From Myceligenerans salitolerans (GTDB lineage Bacteria; Actinomycetota; Actinomycetes; Actinomycetales; Cellulomonadaceae), in contig NZ_JAFMPK010000009.1 in NCBI RefSeq assembly GCF_017349295.1, positions 62,001-126,000 on the forward strand: a stretch of 64,000 bases of DNA, written 5' to 3'. The translations under genes were made by a program, and so were the position numbers. Within the stretch, counting starts at the first letter, position 1; each line of letters opens with the position of its first letter. The notes beneath the pieces were generated by a model. That model did not search any database. It was not told where the DNA came from and was given only the letters and a program-made list of their open reading frames with translations. Positions 43,769-52,571 of the stretch are shown piece by piece.

Positions 43769-45208
43769 ATGCCCTCTCGTCGTGCCCTCCTGCCCCGGTC
43801 GTCACCAGGCGCTTCGGGCGTCTCGTCACGGGCCGTGCTGGCACTGCTGGACCGGCTGGAGTCACAGTCGGTCGAGTGCCACTCGATCATGGTCGTGCGT
43901 CACGGCCACGTCGTCGCCGAGGGGTGGTGGTCGCCCTACTCGGCCGACCGCCCGCATCTGCTCTACTCGTTGACGAAGTCGTTCACCGCCGTCGCCGTGG
44001 GGATCGCGATCGGTGACGGCCTGCTCTCGCTCGACGACCGGCTGGTCGACGTGCTGCCCGAGCACGTCCCCGCCGATGTGCCCGAGCAGGGACGCCGGCT
44101 CACCGTGCACCACCTGCTGTCGATGACCACCGGGCACGACTCGGACAGTCTGGACGCGGCATGGGCCCTCGAGCCGGCGGACCTCACCAAGGGCTTTCTG
44201 CGCGTTCCGTTCCCCGAGCCGGAGGGAGCGCGGCACGCCTACGACAACTCCACCACCTACGTCCTGGCCAGGATGGTCGAACAGGTCACGGGCACGGGCC
44301 TACCGGAGTTTCTCGACGAGCGTCTCCTCGCACCGATGGGGATCGACCACGCCGAGTGGGACCGTCTCGCCGGCGGCGCAGCCTTCGGCTTCCACGGGCT
44401 GCATCTCACGACGGAGGCCGTTGCCGCCTTCGGCCAGCTGCTGCTGCGCGGCGGCCGCTGGGGCGACCGGCAGCTCGTCCCGCGCGAGTGGGTGGACCTG
44501 GCGACCCGCCGACACGTGGGGACCCGCCAGGTCGAGGGTTGGTCGGAGAACCCGGACTCGCTGTGCGGGTACGGCTATCAGTTCTGGATGTCGCGTCACG
44601 GGTATCGCGGTGAGGGCTCGTTCGGCCAGATGTGCCTGGTCGTCCCCTCGCACGATCTGGTGGTGGCGCTGACCGCCGGCATCGGCCAAGGCGGAGAGAC
44701 CTTGCTCGACCCCGTCTGGGACCACCTGCTCCCCGGCCTGGACCACGCCGAACCCGCCGACAGCGCCCGGGACGACGGCGCCCTCGCCGAGCGCCTGCGG
44801 AACCTGGCGCTTTCTCCACCGCGGGGAACCTCGGGGCCGGACCACGTCGTCCGGGCGAGGCTCGGCGCCTGCGCCGGCTCGGCGATGCCCGAGGGCACCT
44901 CCGTGGTGGTCGAACCCGGGGACGGCGGATGGACCCTGCGGCTCGGGTCGGTGCCCGGCATCGATGCCGGGCACCGCGCGTGGCGCGAGAGCTCACCGCT
45001 CGGGCGCCCCGTCGTCGCGGCAGGTGCCTGGCAGGAAGACACGTTCGTCGCCGACGTGTACGTCATCACCACCCCGCACCGGATCCGGCTGGAGGTCGAC
45101 ACCAGGGCCGGCACCGCGACCGCCAGGTGGAACGTCGTTCCCCTCACCGATCCCCGTCTGGAACCGCACCTGCGCTCCCCGCTGATGACCCGGCCCGACG
45201 TCGCCTAG
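43769..45208 (+). CDS. second serine beta-lactamase-like hydrolase
   Basis: The 479-residue protein has the Ser-x-x-Lys motif in LLYSLTKSFTAVAVGIAIGD, the HAYDNSTTYVLARMVEQVTG motif (Tyr-x-Asn) and LMGIDHAEWDR-type contacts, then a C-terminal extension (YGYQFWMSRHGYRGEGSFGQ) and a beta-rich tail. It is longer than the neighbour at 42559-43662, and the two are related by family but not close copies. The substrate is unknown. ATG at 43769. Confidence 0.85.
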   Translation: MPSRRALLPRSSPGASGVSSRAVLALLDRLESQSVECHSIMVVRHGHVVAEGWWSPYSADRPHLLYSLTKSFTAVAVGIAIGDGLLSLDDRLVDVLPEHVPADVPEQGRRLTVHHLLSMTTGHDSDSLDAAWALEPADLTKGFLRVPFPEPEGARHAYDNSTTYVLARMVEQVTGTGLPEFLDERLLAPMGIDHAEWDRLAGGAAFGFHGLHLTTEAVAAFGQLLLRGGRWGDRQLVPREWVDLATRRHVGTRQVEGWSENPDSLCGYGYQFWMSRHGYRGEGSFGQMCLVVPSHDLVVALTAGIGQGGETLLDPVWDHLLPGLDHAEPADSARDDGALAERLRNLALSPPRGTSGPDHVVRARLGACAGSAMPEGTSVVVEPGDGGWTLRLGSVPGIDAGHRAWRESSPLGRPVVAAGAWQEDTFVADVYVITTPHRIRLEVDTRAGTATARWNVVPLTDPRLEPHLRSPLMTRPDVA

Positions 45209-45344
45209 GTGTGCGGCCGGTTCGGGGCGGTCGCGGGCCCCGTCGCCGGCATCCGGTCATGCTCGCGCGCACGATCAGGGGCGCCGTGCCCGTGGTGGTG
45301 GCACGGTTCGCGCGGGCGGACCGGTGATCTTGCCGATGCCGCAC

Positions 45345-45362
45345 AAACCGACCGGTCGGATA
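45345..45362. promoter_or_regulatory. 18-bp palindromic operator, copy 1 (upstream of cutinase)
   Basis: AAACCGACCGGTCGGATA, with a perfect inner palindrome at 45348-45359, ends 53 bp before the cutinase start. Four other copies of the same motif lie upstream of catabolic genes to the right. It is most likely a TetR-family operator. Confidence 0.6.
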
Positions 45363-45415
45363 GTTGAGGCACGCGGGGCTTTGCCGAACGTCCCGCAGAC
45401 GTCAAGGAGGACGCC

Positions 45416-46309
45416 ATGCAGTCACGCACCGCCACGCACCCATCGCACCACCGCCCACGCCGTCGTCGGGCGCTCGCCGCCGCCGTGGCCGCCGCCGCGG
45501 TCGGCCTCGGCGCCTTCGCCGCACCCGCGCACGCCGCCGACAACCCCTACGAGCGCGGACCCAACCCCACCGAGTCGAGCATCGAGGCGACCCGGGGCCA
45601 CTACTCCGTCTCCGAGGAGTCGGTCTCCTCGCTGGCGCCCGGCTTCGGCGGCGGCACCATCTACTACCCGACCACGCGCACCGACGGCACGTTCGGTGCG
45701 GTCGCCGTCGTGCCCGGGTACACGGCGTCCGAGTCCTCGATCGAGTGGCTCGGCGCCCGGGTGGCGTCCCAGGGCTTCGTGGTGTTCACCATCGACACCA
45801 CCACGCGCCTGGACCAGCCCGCCCAGCGCGGCGACCAGCTCCTGGCCGCGCTCGACTACCTCACCGAGCGCAGCGACGTGGCCGACCGGGTCGACCCGTC
45901 CCGGCTCGCGGTGATGGGCCACTCGATGGGCGGCGGCGGCACGCTCGAAGCGGCGAAGGACCGGCCCTCGCTCAAGGCGATCATCCCGATGACCCCCTGG
46001 AACCTGGACAAGACCTGGGGTGACGTCGAGGTCCCGATGCTCGACTTCGGTGCGGAGTACGACAGCATCGCCTCGCCGGCCTCCCACGCCAAGCCCTTCT
46101 ACAACACCCACGGCGGCGAGAAGATGTACATCGAGCTGAACTCGGCCGGGCACTTCGCGCCCAACTCGAGCAACACCACGATCGCGAAGTACTCGATCTC
46201 GTGGCTCAAGCGGTGGGTCGACAACGACACCCGCTACACGCAGTTCCTCTGCCCGACCCCGACGAGCTGGCTCTACATCGAGGAGTCCGCGAGCACCTGC
46301 GGGTTCTGA
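45416..46309 (+). CDS. secreted polyester hydrolase / cutinase (PETase-like family)
   Basis: The 297-residue precursor resembles the Thermobifida cutinase TfCut2, a PET-hydrolysing enzyme, over its whole length. It has a signal peptide ending APAHA (residue 40), then [20 protein letters not shown]. The catalytic Ser170 lies in [10 protein letters not shown], Asp216 in [10 protein letters not shown] and His246 in NSAGHFAPN. The clamp and oxyanion residues Tyr102 and Met171, and Trp195, are kept, and Cys279-Cys295 form the C-terminal disulfide. It is expected to be secreted and act on polyesters, triacylglycerols or cutin. The natural substrate cannot be told. A palindromic operator lies 53 bp upstream. 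Confidence 0.9.
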   Translation: MQSRTATHPSHHRPRRRRALAAAVAAAAVGLGAFAAPAHAADNPYERGPNPTESSIEATRGHYSVSEESVSSLAPGFGGGTIYYPTTRTDGTFGAVAVVPGYTASESSIEWLGARVASQGFVVFTIDTTTRLDQPAQRGDQLLAALDYLTERSDVADRVDPSRLAVMGHSMGGGGTLEAAKDRPSLKAIIPMTPWNLDKTWGDVEVPMLDFGAEYDSIASPASHAKPFYNTHGGEKMYIELNSAGHFAPNSSNTTIAKYSISWLKRWVDNDTRYTQFLCPTPTSWLYIEESASTCGF

Positions 46310-46341
46310 CCCCGGCGCTCCCGGCTCACGACGTCCCGCTC

Positions 46342-46379
46342 CCGGGCGGCGGTCGCGCGAACCCGCGGCCGCCGCCCGG
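46342..46379. terminator. strong GC-rich hairpin after the cutinase gene
   Basis: Bases 46342-46357 (ccgggcggcggtcgcg) and 46364-46379 pair in a 16-bp stem with one G-T pair and a 6-base loop, 33 bp after the cutinase stop. It should end cutinase transcription. Confidence 0.65.
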
Positions 46380-46432
46380 CGTCTTCCGTACCGCCTGGTC
46401 GGTCGGTTATCATCCGGAGGGTGCGACGGAGC

Positions 46433-48271
46433 ATGCCGGAGCCTGCTGCCCCGACGGCGCGGTCCGGCAGGGCGGACCGCGAACCGGCGTCGGCCACGCT
46501 GCGCCGCCTCGACGACGGCGGCATCGCCCTCGTCGTCCGGCCCGCCGACGCGCCGCTCGTCGCCGACGCCGCCCGCACGGGCGGCACGGTGCTGCTCCGC
46601 GTCGCCGGTACGCCGGGCGGCGCCCACGAGGAACTCGCGCGAGGGCTGACCCTCATGGGGGACGGTCCGCTCGGGGACGCCTACGCCTCCCTCATGCTGG
46701 CCCGCTCCCTCGCCTCGGGCGCGACGGGCGACGCGTCCGCGGAGCTCGCCCGCACCGCCGGGCTCGCGGCCGCCGACGCCGCCTGGGCCGCCGGTGACCT
46801 CGATGCCTGCCGCGACGCGATCGACGCCGCGGATACGATCGTGCCGGCGCCCGACGGCGGTCGCGCCGACCCCGTCTCCCGCGCCGACCCTGTCTCCCGC
46901 GCCGACCCTGTCTCCCGCCCCGACCCCGTTCCGCGCCCGGCGGCCGCCGACGCCGACCATCTCGCCGACCACCTCGGCGGCCTGCGCGCCCTGCTGGAGC
47001 AGCGCCCGGCGGACGCCGTCGGGCCGCTGCGACGCGTGGTCGAGGCACCACGCCACGGGGCACCGGCCGCGCTGCACCGGGCATCGGTGGCGGCGCTCCT
47101 GCTCGGGGACGTGGTGGTGTCGGCGGGCCTCGGCCGTGAGGCGCTCGCCGCGGCCCGTGCCGCAGGACGCGACGACGTCGCCACCCTCGTGCTGGAGTAC
47201 CTCGCCTACGCCGAGATGCGCTGCGGGCGCCACTCCCGCGCCCGTGCCCACGCCACGGAAGGTCTCGACCTGGCGCTGCGCGCCGCACGATCGAACTCCG
47301 CCGCGCACCACCACGCGGTGCTGGCGCTCACGGCGTCGGTGGAGGGCGACGGGGACGCGGTGCGGCGGCACGCGGAGGCGGCGCTCGCCACCGCGCGACG
47401 GCACGGCCTGACCCAGACGCGCACGCTCGCGGAGTGGGCGCTGGCCCGTGACGACCTCGGGCACGGCCGTGCCGACTCCGCCGCCGCACGCCTGACGGCG
47501 CTCGCCCGCGAGGACCGGACCGGAGCCCACTTCGCGATCCGGCCGCTGCTGCTTCCCGACCTGGTCGAGGCCGTCGTGCTGGCGCGACGCCCGGAGCTGG
47601 GCGCCCCGGCCGTCGCGGCGTTCACCGCGTGGGCGGAGTTCGGGGTCGATGCCCAGGCTGCCGCACAGGCGTTCCGCTGCAGGGCGCTCCTCGCCGCGTC
47701 CGGCGTCGCGGTTCCGGGCGAGGGTGGCGGCGAGGGCGGCGGCGAGGCCCCGTGGCCGCCCCGCCCCGTCCGCGGCGAGTGGTCCCCGCCCGGGCCGCAC
47801 CGCGACGACCCGGGCGAGCTGTTCCTCCGTGCCCTCGACCTGCACCAGAACGACCCGGGTGACCTGGAGCGAAGCAGGACGCAGTTCCTGTACGGCCGGT
47901 GGCTGCGGCGGCGGCGCCGGCTCCGGGCCGCGCGCGACCAGCTGCGCGACGCCCTGCACGGGTTCGAGCGGTGCGGCGCCACCGGGTGGGCGGACCTGGC
48001 CCTGGGGGAGCTGCGTGCCGCGGGCGCGCCACCCACCCGGGCGGCGCCGTCGCTCGCGGCGCTCACCCCGCACCAGCTCCGCATCGCCCGGGCGGTCGCG
48101 ACCGGAGCCACGAACCGGGAGATCGCGCAACAGCTCGCCGTCAGCGTGCGGACGGTGGACCACCACCTGCGGGGGATCTTCGTCGCGCTGGGGGCGCGTT
48201 CGCGGGTCGACGTCGCGCGGATGGTGCACCGGGACCTCGATGCGGTACCGTCTCCTCATCAAACCGACTAG
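46433..48271 (+). CDS. LuxR-family transcriptional regulator with TPR-like central region
   Basis: The 612-residue protein ends in a LuxR helix-turn-helix (LTPHQLRIARAVATGATNRE, then IAQQLAVSVRTVDHHL). The long N-terminal and central part is alpha-helical, resembling the TPR-type region of LAL/MalT-like regulators, but the AAA ATPase with Walker A is missing. A run of four 18-bp repeats (ADPVSR) lies near residue 145. ATG at 46433 is chosen because GGAGG lies 12 bp upstream; GTG 46421 is too close. A possible operator at 48261-48278 overlaps the stop. Which genes it controls is not known. Confidence 0.8.
   Translation: MPEPAAPTARSGRADREPASATLRRLDDGGIALVVRPADAPLVADAARTGGTVLLRVAGTPGGAHEELARGLTLMGDGPLGDAYASLMLARSLASGATGDASAELARTAGLAAADAAWAAGDLDACRDAIDAADTIVPAPDGGRADPVSRADPVSRADPVSRPDPVPRPAAADADHLADHLGGLRALLEQRPADAVGPLRRVVEAPRHGAPAALHRASVAALLLGDVVVSAGLGREALAAARAAGRDDVATLVLEYLAYAEMRCGRHSRARAHATEGLDLALRAARSNSAAHHHAVLALTASVEGDGDAVRRHAEAALATARRHGLTQTRTLAEWALARDDLGHGRADSAAARLTALAREDRTGAHFAIRPLLLPDLVEAVVLARRPELGAPAVAAFTAWAEFGVDAQAAAQAFRCRALLAASGVAVPGEGGGEGGGEAPWPPRPVRGEWSPPGPHRDDPGELFLRALDLHQNDPGDLERSRTQFLYGRWLRRRRRLRAARDQLRDALHGFERCGATGWADLALGELRAAGAPPTRAAPSLAALTPHQLRIARAVATGATNREIAQQLAVSVRTVDHHLRGIFVALGARSRVDVARMVHRDLDAVPSPHQTD
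46862..46933 (+). repeat. four 18-bp tandem repeats inside the LuxR-type gene
   Basis: The unit cgcgccgaccctgtctcc occurs four times in a row, twice exactly and twice with substitutions. It encodes an Ala-Asp-Pro-Val-Ser-Arg repeat, probably a flexible linker of variable length. Confidence 0.7.
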
Positions 48272-48278
48272 ACGGTAT
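48261..48278. promoter_or_regulatory. 18-bp palindromic operator, copy 2
   Basis: AAACCGACTAGACGGTAT, sharing ACCG-N6-CGGT with the other four copies. It overlaps the stop codon of the LuxR-type gene and ends 91 bp before the SDR at 48370. Confidence 0.55.
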
Positions 48279-48369
48279 GATCGGGTGGTGCCGGCGGTGC
48301 GTGACCGGCATCCCGCGGCCCCGGTGCCGCACGGCGGGTCACGCACGGACGCACAGGGAGGTGCACCGC

Positions 48370-49131
48370 ATGGCAGACAGGTTCGAGGGCAGGGTCGCCG
48401 TGATCACCGGCGCGAGCCGTGGCATCGGCTTCGCGATCGCACGGCGGCTGGTCGCCGAGGGCGGCTCCGTGGTCATCACGGGCCGCGACCAGGAAGCGCT
48501 CACGGCCGCGGTGGCCGAGCTCGGCGAGGAGCGCGCCGCGGGCGTGGCGGGCAAGGTGGACGACGCCGCGCACCGCGCGGCCACGATCTCCGCCGCGGTC
48601 GACCGGTTCGGCGGCCTGGACCACCTGGTCAACAACGCGGGCATCAACCCCGCCTACGGGGCGCTCGCGGACCTGGACCTCGCCGCCGCCCGGAAGATCC
48701 TCGAGGTGAACGTGATCGCCGCCCTGGAGTGGGCTCGCGACGCCGTCGCCGCGGCGGGGGCGACGGGCGCCGGCGGGCTGCGCTCGATCGTCAACCTGTC
48801 GTCCGTCGCGGGCACGGGTGCCTCGCCGGGCATCGGCTTCTACGGGGTCTCCAAGGCCGCGCTGATCAACCTGACCCAGCAGCTCGCCGGCGAGCTCGCG
48901 CCCGACATCCGGGTCAACGCGCTGGCGCCCGCGGTGGTCCGGACGTCGTTCGCGCGCGCCCTGTACGAGGGGCGCGACGAGCAGGTCTCCGCGGAGTACC
49001 CGCTCCAGCGTCTCGGTGAGCCGTCCGACGTCGCGGGGCCGGCCGCCTTCCTCCTGTCCGACGACGCCGCCTGGGTCACCGGTCAGACGCTTCTGGTCGA
49101 CGGCGGGGCGAGCATCCGTGCGCTGGGCTGA
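48370..49131 (+). CDS. short-chain dehydrogenase/reductase (SDR)
   Basis: The 253-residue Rossmann-fold oxidoreductase has VAVITGASRGIGFAIA (cofactor-binding TGxxxGIG), LVNNAGINPAYGALA (NNAG), VNLSSVAGTGASPG and the catalytic YGVSK (Tyr-x-x-x-Lys), ending WVTGQTLLVDGGA. The acyl-CoA and acid-breakdown neighbours suggest it may act on a hydroxyacyl intermediate. The ATG at 48370 is preceded by GGAGG some 10 bp upstream. It lies 64 bp before the TetR gene, and the two are probably in one operon. Confidence 0.9.
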   Translation: MADRFEGRVAVITGASRGIGFAIARRLVAEGGSVVITGRDQEALTAAVAELGEERAAGVAGKVDDAAHRAATISAAVDRFGGLDHLVNNAGINPAYGALADLDLAAARKILEVNVIAALEWARDAVAAAGATGAGGLRSIVNLSSVAGTGASPGIGFYGVSKAALINLTQQLAGELAPDIRVNALAPAVVRTSFARALYEGRDEQVSAEYPLQRLGEPSDVAGPAAFLLSDDAAWVTGQTLLVDGGASIRALG

Positions 49132-49195
49132 CGGCGGCGCGCACGACCGGCGGCCTGCCCGGGCCGCCTCGGGGAGGTGATGGAGGATGGGAGCC

Positions 49196-49777
49196 ATGCG
49201 TACCAAGAACGTCGCCGACGAGGTGACCCGCGCCGCCCTCGACCTGTTCTCGACGCGCGGCTACGCCAACACGAGCGTGCAGCAGATCGTCGAGGCGGCC
49301 GGGGTCACCAAGGGCGCCATGTACCACTACTTCACGTCCAAGGACGACCTGCTGTTCGCCATCTACGAGCGCATGCTGTCCCTGCAGAAGAGCCGCCTGG
49401 ACGAGATCACCGCCCGCGGCGGCGCCCCCGAGGAGGTGCTCCGCGCGGTGTGCGTGGACGTCATGGAGACGTCCATCGAGTTCCTGCCCGAGGGCACGGT
49501 CTTCTTCCGCAGCGTGCACATGCTCTCCGAGGAGCGCCAGAAGGAGGTCACCCGCCGTCGTCGGGAGTACAACGACCAGTTCGCCGCGATCATCGAGCGC
49601 GGGCAGGTCGCCGGGGTGTTCCGGGACGACGTGCCGACGGCGGTCCTCATCGCGCACTTCTTCTCCGACGTGCACTACCTGTCGCACTGGTACAGCCCGG
49701 AGGGCCCCGAGACCAAGACCGAGGTCGCCCAGCAGGTGACCGATCTGTTCCTGCGCAGCATCCGGAAGGAGACCTGA
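49196..49777 (+). CDS. TetR-family transcriptional regulator
   Basis: The 193-residue protein starts MRTKNVADEVTRAALDLFST and has the TetR HTH (QQIVEAAGVTKGAMYHYFTS) and a C-terminal ligand domain (YERMLSLQKSRLDEI to the end). In many actinobacteria such a regulator represses fatty-acid or acyl-CoA degradation genes and releases DNA on binding an acyl-CoA. Five copies of one palindrome in the surrounding region make it the best candidate to bind them. Alternative start ATG at 49187 adds three residues. Its TGA overlaps the ATG of the next gene by one base. Confidence 0.9.
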   Translation: MRTKNVADEVTRAALDLFSTRGYANTSVQQIVEAAGVTKGAMYHYFTSKDDLLFAIYERMLSLQKSRLDEITARGGAPEEVLRAVCVDVMETSIEFLPEGTVFFRSVHMLSEERQKEVTRRRREYNDQFAAIIERGQVAGVFRDDVPTAVLIAHFFSDVHYLSHWYSPEGPETKTEVAQQVTDLFLRSIRKET

Positions 49778-50997
49778 TGCCCGAGCAGTCCGTACCACCC
49801 GCCCCCGCCGCGGAGCCCGAACCGTCCCCCCGGCCGGCCGTGTCCGCGGAACCTCTCGCGTCCGACCGGCGGGTGCCTCCCGTCGCGGCGCGCATGGCCG
49901 CCTGGCGCGTCGTGGCCAACGGCGAGCCCGAGGACGTGATGGAACTCGGTGACACCGGCGTCCCCGAGCCCGCCGCCGGCGAGGTGCTGATCCGCGTGCG
50001 CGCGGTCGCGCTGAACTTTCCCGACGTGCTGCTCGCCCGGGGCCAGTACCAGGTGCGGCCCGAGCTGCCGTTCACCCCGGGCATCGAGCTGTGCGGCGAG
50101 GTGGCCGCCGTCGCGCCCGGCGTCACCCGGTTCGCCGTCGGCGACCGGGTGGTCGGCTGGGGGCAGGGCGCGCTCGCCGAGTACGCCGTTCTCCCGGCGA
50201 CGGCGGTCTACCCGGCCCCACCCGGCCTCGACGACGTGCGCGCCTCCGGGCTGACCATCGCCTACCAGACCGCGTGGTTCGGGCTGCACCGCCGCGCCCG
50301 CCTCCAGCCGGGGGAGACCCTGCTGGTGCACGCGGCGGCGGGCGGTGTCGGGTCGGCGGCCTGCCGCCTCGGCGCGGCCGCGGGCGCACACGTGGTCGGC
50401 GTCGTCGGGAGTCCGGAGAAGGCGGACGTCGCCCGGGCGGCCGGTGCCCACGAGGTGTACCTGCGCGGCGACGACTGGGTCACCCCGGTGCGGCAGCGCG
50501 GCGCGGACGTGGTGTTCGACCCCGTGGGCGGCACCGCGTTCGAGCAGTCCACCAAGGTGATCGCGTTCGAGGGGCGGATCGTCGTGGTCGGCTTCGCCGG
50601 CGGTGACCTGCCGCGGGTGCGGCCCGACCACCTCCTGGTGAAGAACTACAGCGTGCTCGGCCTCCACTGGGGCCTCTACCAGCAGGTCCGGCCGCAGCTC
50701 CTGGACCAGGCCCACGCCGAGCTGTGCCGCCTCGTGGACGACGGCGCGCTGCTCCCCGACGTCAGCGACGTCATCCCGTTCGAGGCGGCGGCCGACGGCG
50801 TGCGCCGACTCGCCCGGGGCGGCACCACCGGACGCATCGTGGTGCGCGTCGCCGACGACGCCACCGGTGACGCGGCACGCACGACCGGCACGGCCCGTGC
50901 GATGGACGCGGAGCGCGTCACGACGCGAGGAGGTGCCGTTCCGCACGACGCGGCACCGGCCGCGGCGGACCAGGTGTCCGAGGACGTGGCGCGGTGA
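49777..50997 (+). CDS. zinc-free NADPH:quinone oxidoreductase-like MDR protein
   Basis: The 406-residue medium-chain reductase has GDTGVPEPAAGEVLIRVRAV, ALNFPDVLLARGQYQ, the cofactor-binding LLVHAAAGGVGSAACRLGAA, and the C-terminal KNYSVLGLHWGLYQQ. Cysteines that would bind zinc are not apparent, as in quinone oxidoreductases and enoyl reductases. An N-terminal Pro-rich extension (~40 residues) and a C-terminal tail (~50 residues, RTTGTARAMDAERVTTRGG) are unusual. It starts at the overlapping TGATG with the TetR gene and its stop overlaps the start of the next SDR. Confidence 0.85.
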   Translation: MPEQSVPPAPAAEPEPSPRPAVSAEPLASDRRVPPVAARMAAWRVVANGEPEDVMELGDTGVPEPAAGEVLIRVRAVALNFPDVLLARGQYQVRPELPFTPGIELCGEVAAVAPGVTRFAVGDRVVGWGQGALAEYAVLPATAVYPAPPGLDDVRASGLTIAYQTAWFGLHRRARLQPGETLLVHAAAGGVGSAACRLGAAAGAHVVGVVGSPEKADVARAAGAHEVYLRGDDWVTPVRQRGADVVFDPVGGTAFEQSTKVIAFEGRIVVVGFAGGDLPRVRPDHLLVKNYSVLGLHWGLYQQVRPQLLDQAHAELCRLVDDGALLPDVSDVIPFEAAADGVRRLARGGTTGRIVVRVADDATGDAARTTGTARAMDAERVTTRGGAVPHDAAPAAADQVSEDVAR

Positions 50998-51737
50998 CGG
51001 CGGGCGTCGACCTGACCGGGCGGGTCGTTCTCGTGACCGGTGGCGCGCGGGGCCTCGGCGAGGCGTACGTGCGGGGCCTGCACGACGCTGGAGCACGCGT
51101 CGTCGTCGCGGACGTCCTGGTGGACCAGGGCAGGGCCCTGGCCGCCGAGCTGGGCGAGGGTGCCCGGTTCGAGGAGCTGGACGTCACGGACGAGGCCGCG
51201 TGGGAGCGGGTGGTGGAGCGCACGGCCGGTGACCTCGGCGGCGTCGACGTGCTCGTGAACAACGCGGGCATCGCGAACGCGGCGCCCATCGAGCACCTCA
51301 CGCTCGCCAAGTGGGAGGCGGTCATGGCCGTGAACGCCACGGGAACGTTCCTGGGCTGCCGTGCCGTCGTGCCGGTCATGAAGGCGGCGGGCCGCGGGTC
51401 GATCGTGAACATCTCGTCGGTCGAGGGCAAGCGCGGCAGCCCGCGCCTGCACGGTTACACCGCCTCGAAGTTCGCGGTGCTCGGCCTGACCAAGTCCCTG
51501 GCCGTCGAGCTCGGGCCGTCCGGGATCCGGGTGAACTCGGTGCATCCCGGGCTGGTGCTCACGGACATGTCCGTGAAGATCGACCCGGAACGGCTCGACA
51601 TCCCGCTGGGCCGTCCGGGGCTGCCGCAGGACGTGGTGGGAGCGGTGCTGTTCCTCGCCTCCGACGCCTCGTCGTGGGTCTCGGGCGCGGAGATCGTGGC
51701 CGACGGCGGCATGATCGCCGGTATCCCGCACCGCTGA
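50994..51737 (+). CDS. short-chain dehydrogenase/reductase (SDR)
   Basis: The 247-residue protein has GRVVLVTGGARGLGEAY, VLVNNAGIANAAPIEHL, the catalytic YTASKFAVLGLTKSLAVE (Tyr-x-x-x-Lys) and the SDR end SGAEIVADGGMIAGIPHR. It resembles 3-alpha-hydroxysteroid or acyl-CoA dehydrogenases. GTG at 50994 overlaps the stop of the quinone oxidoreductase gene by four bases, so the two are co-translated. Confidence 0.88.
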   Translation: MTAGVDLTGRVVLVTGGARGLGEAYVRGLHDAGARVVVADVLVDQGRALAAELGEGARFEELDVTDEAAWERVVERTAGDLGGVDVLVNNAGIANAAPIEHLTLAKWEAVMAVNATGTFLGCRAVVPVMKAAGRGSIVNISSVEGKRGSPRLHGYTASKFAVLGLTKSLAVELGPSGIRVNSVHPGLVLTDMSVKIDPERLDIPLGRPGLPQDVVGAVLFLASDASSWVSGAEIVADGGMIAGIPHR

Positions 51738-51796
51738 CCGCCCGGCACCGCCGGGCCACCCCACCGAACACGCCGTCGCGGAACGCCGCCCCGGCC

Positions 51797-51814
51797 ATAC
51801 CGGCCGGTCGGTTT
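51797..51814. promoter_or_regulatory. 18-bp palindromic operator, copy 3
   Basis: ATACCGGCCGGTCGGTTT lies 40 bp upstream of the livG start and is followed by a possible promoter element. It shares ACCG-N6-CGGT with the other copies. Confidence 0.6.
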
Positions 51815-51854
51815 ATCCGCTACGCTGTCCGCCACCCGACACGAAGAGGTGCCG

Positions 51855-52571
51855 ATGAACGAGAGCTTTCCCCTCCTGGAGATCGACGGGGTCACCGTGG
51901 CCTTCGGCGGGCTGACCGCGCTGGAGGACGTGTCCTTCGCCGTGCGCGAGGGCGAGACCGTCGCCCTGATCGGGCCCAACGGCGCCGGCAAGACCACGCT
52001 GTTCAACGCCGTGTGCGGCCTGGTGCGCCCCGGCCGCGGCACGGTGCGGATCGCGGGCGCGCCGGCGCCGTCGTCGGCCACCGGGCTGGTCCGCGCGGGC
52101 GTCTCCCGGACCCTCCAAGGGCTCGGGCTGTTCGACACGATGACCGTGCTGGAGAACGTGCTCGTCCCGCTCAGCACCACCGGCGGGGACACCGCCCGCG
52201 CGGCCGCGACACTCGCGCGGCTCGGGCTGACCGACGTCGCCGGCCGGGCCGCCGGGACCCTGCCCTATCCCGAACGCAAACGCGTCGCCCTGGCCCGCGC
52301 CCTGGTGACCGAACCGCGGCTGCTGCTCCTCGACGAGCCCGCCGGAGGCCTCGGCGCCGACGACATCGACGCCCTCGCGACCACGGTGGGCGACCTCGCC
52401 GGCGACGGGCGCGGCGTGCTCCTCGTGGAACACCACGTCGACTTCGTCATGAAGGTCGCCGACCGCGTCGTCGTCCTCGACTTCGGGCGCGTGATCGCCG
52501 CCGGCACCCCCGACGAGGTGCGCGGCGACCCCGCCGTCGAAGCCGCCTACCTGGGGGTGGGAGCCGCATGA
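51855..52571 (+). CDS. livG: ABC transporter ATP-binding protein, branched-chain (LivG) type
   Basis: The 238-residue ATPase of the hydrophobic amino-acid uptake (HAAT) type has Walker A GPNGAGKTTLFNAVCG and Walker B RLLLLDEPAGGL with the late VEHHVDFVMKVADRVV (H-loop). The usual LSGGQ signature is replaced by LPYPERKRVALARAL. HAAT transporters carry branched-chain amino acids, urea or aromatic acids, so the substrate cannot be read from these genes alone. ATG at 51855 is chosen for its AAGAGG site; GTG 51849 is an alternative. It starts a five-gene operon (livG-livF-livH-livM-binding protein). Confidence 0.88.
   Translation: MNESFPLLEIDGVTVAFGGLTALEDVSFAVREGETVALIGPNGAGKTTLFNAVCGLVRPGRGTVRIAGAPAPSSATGLVRAGVSRTLQGLGLFDTMTVLENVLVPLSTTGGDTARAAATLARLGLTDVAGRAAGTLPYPERKRVALARALVTEPRLLLLDEPAGGLGADDIDALATTVGDLAGDGRGVLLVEHHVDFVMKVADRVVVLDFGRVIAAGTPDEVRGDPAVEAAYLGVGAA

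Noticed and set aside
46862-46933. Tandem repeats considered as CRISPR
   Set aside because: Units are contiguous with no spacers and lie inside a coding frame.
45422-48346. 974-residue minus-strand frame over the cutinase and LuxR genes
   Set aside because: Same reason: complementary shadow of strongly supported genes.
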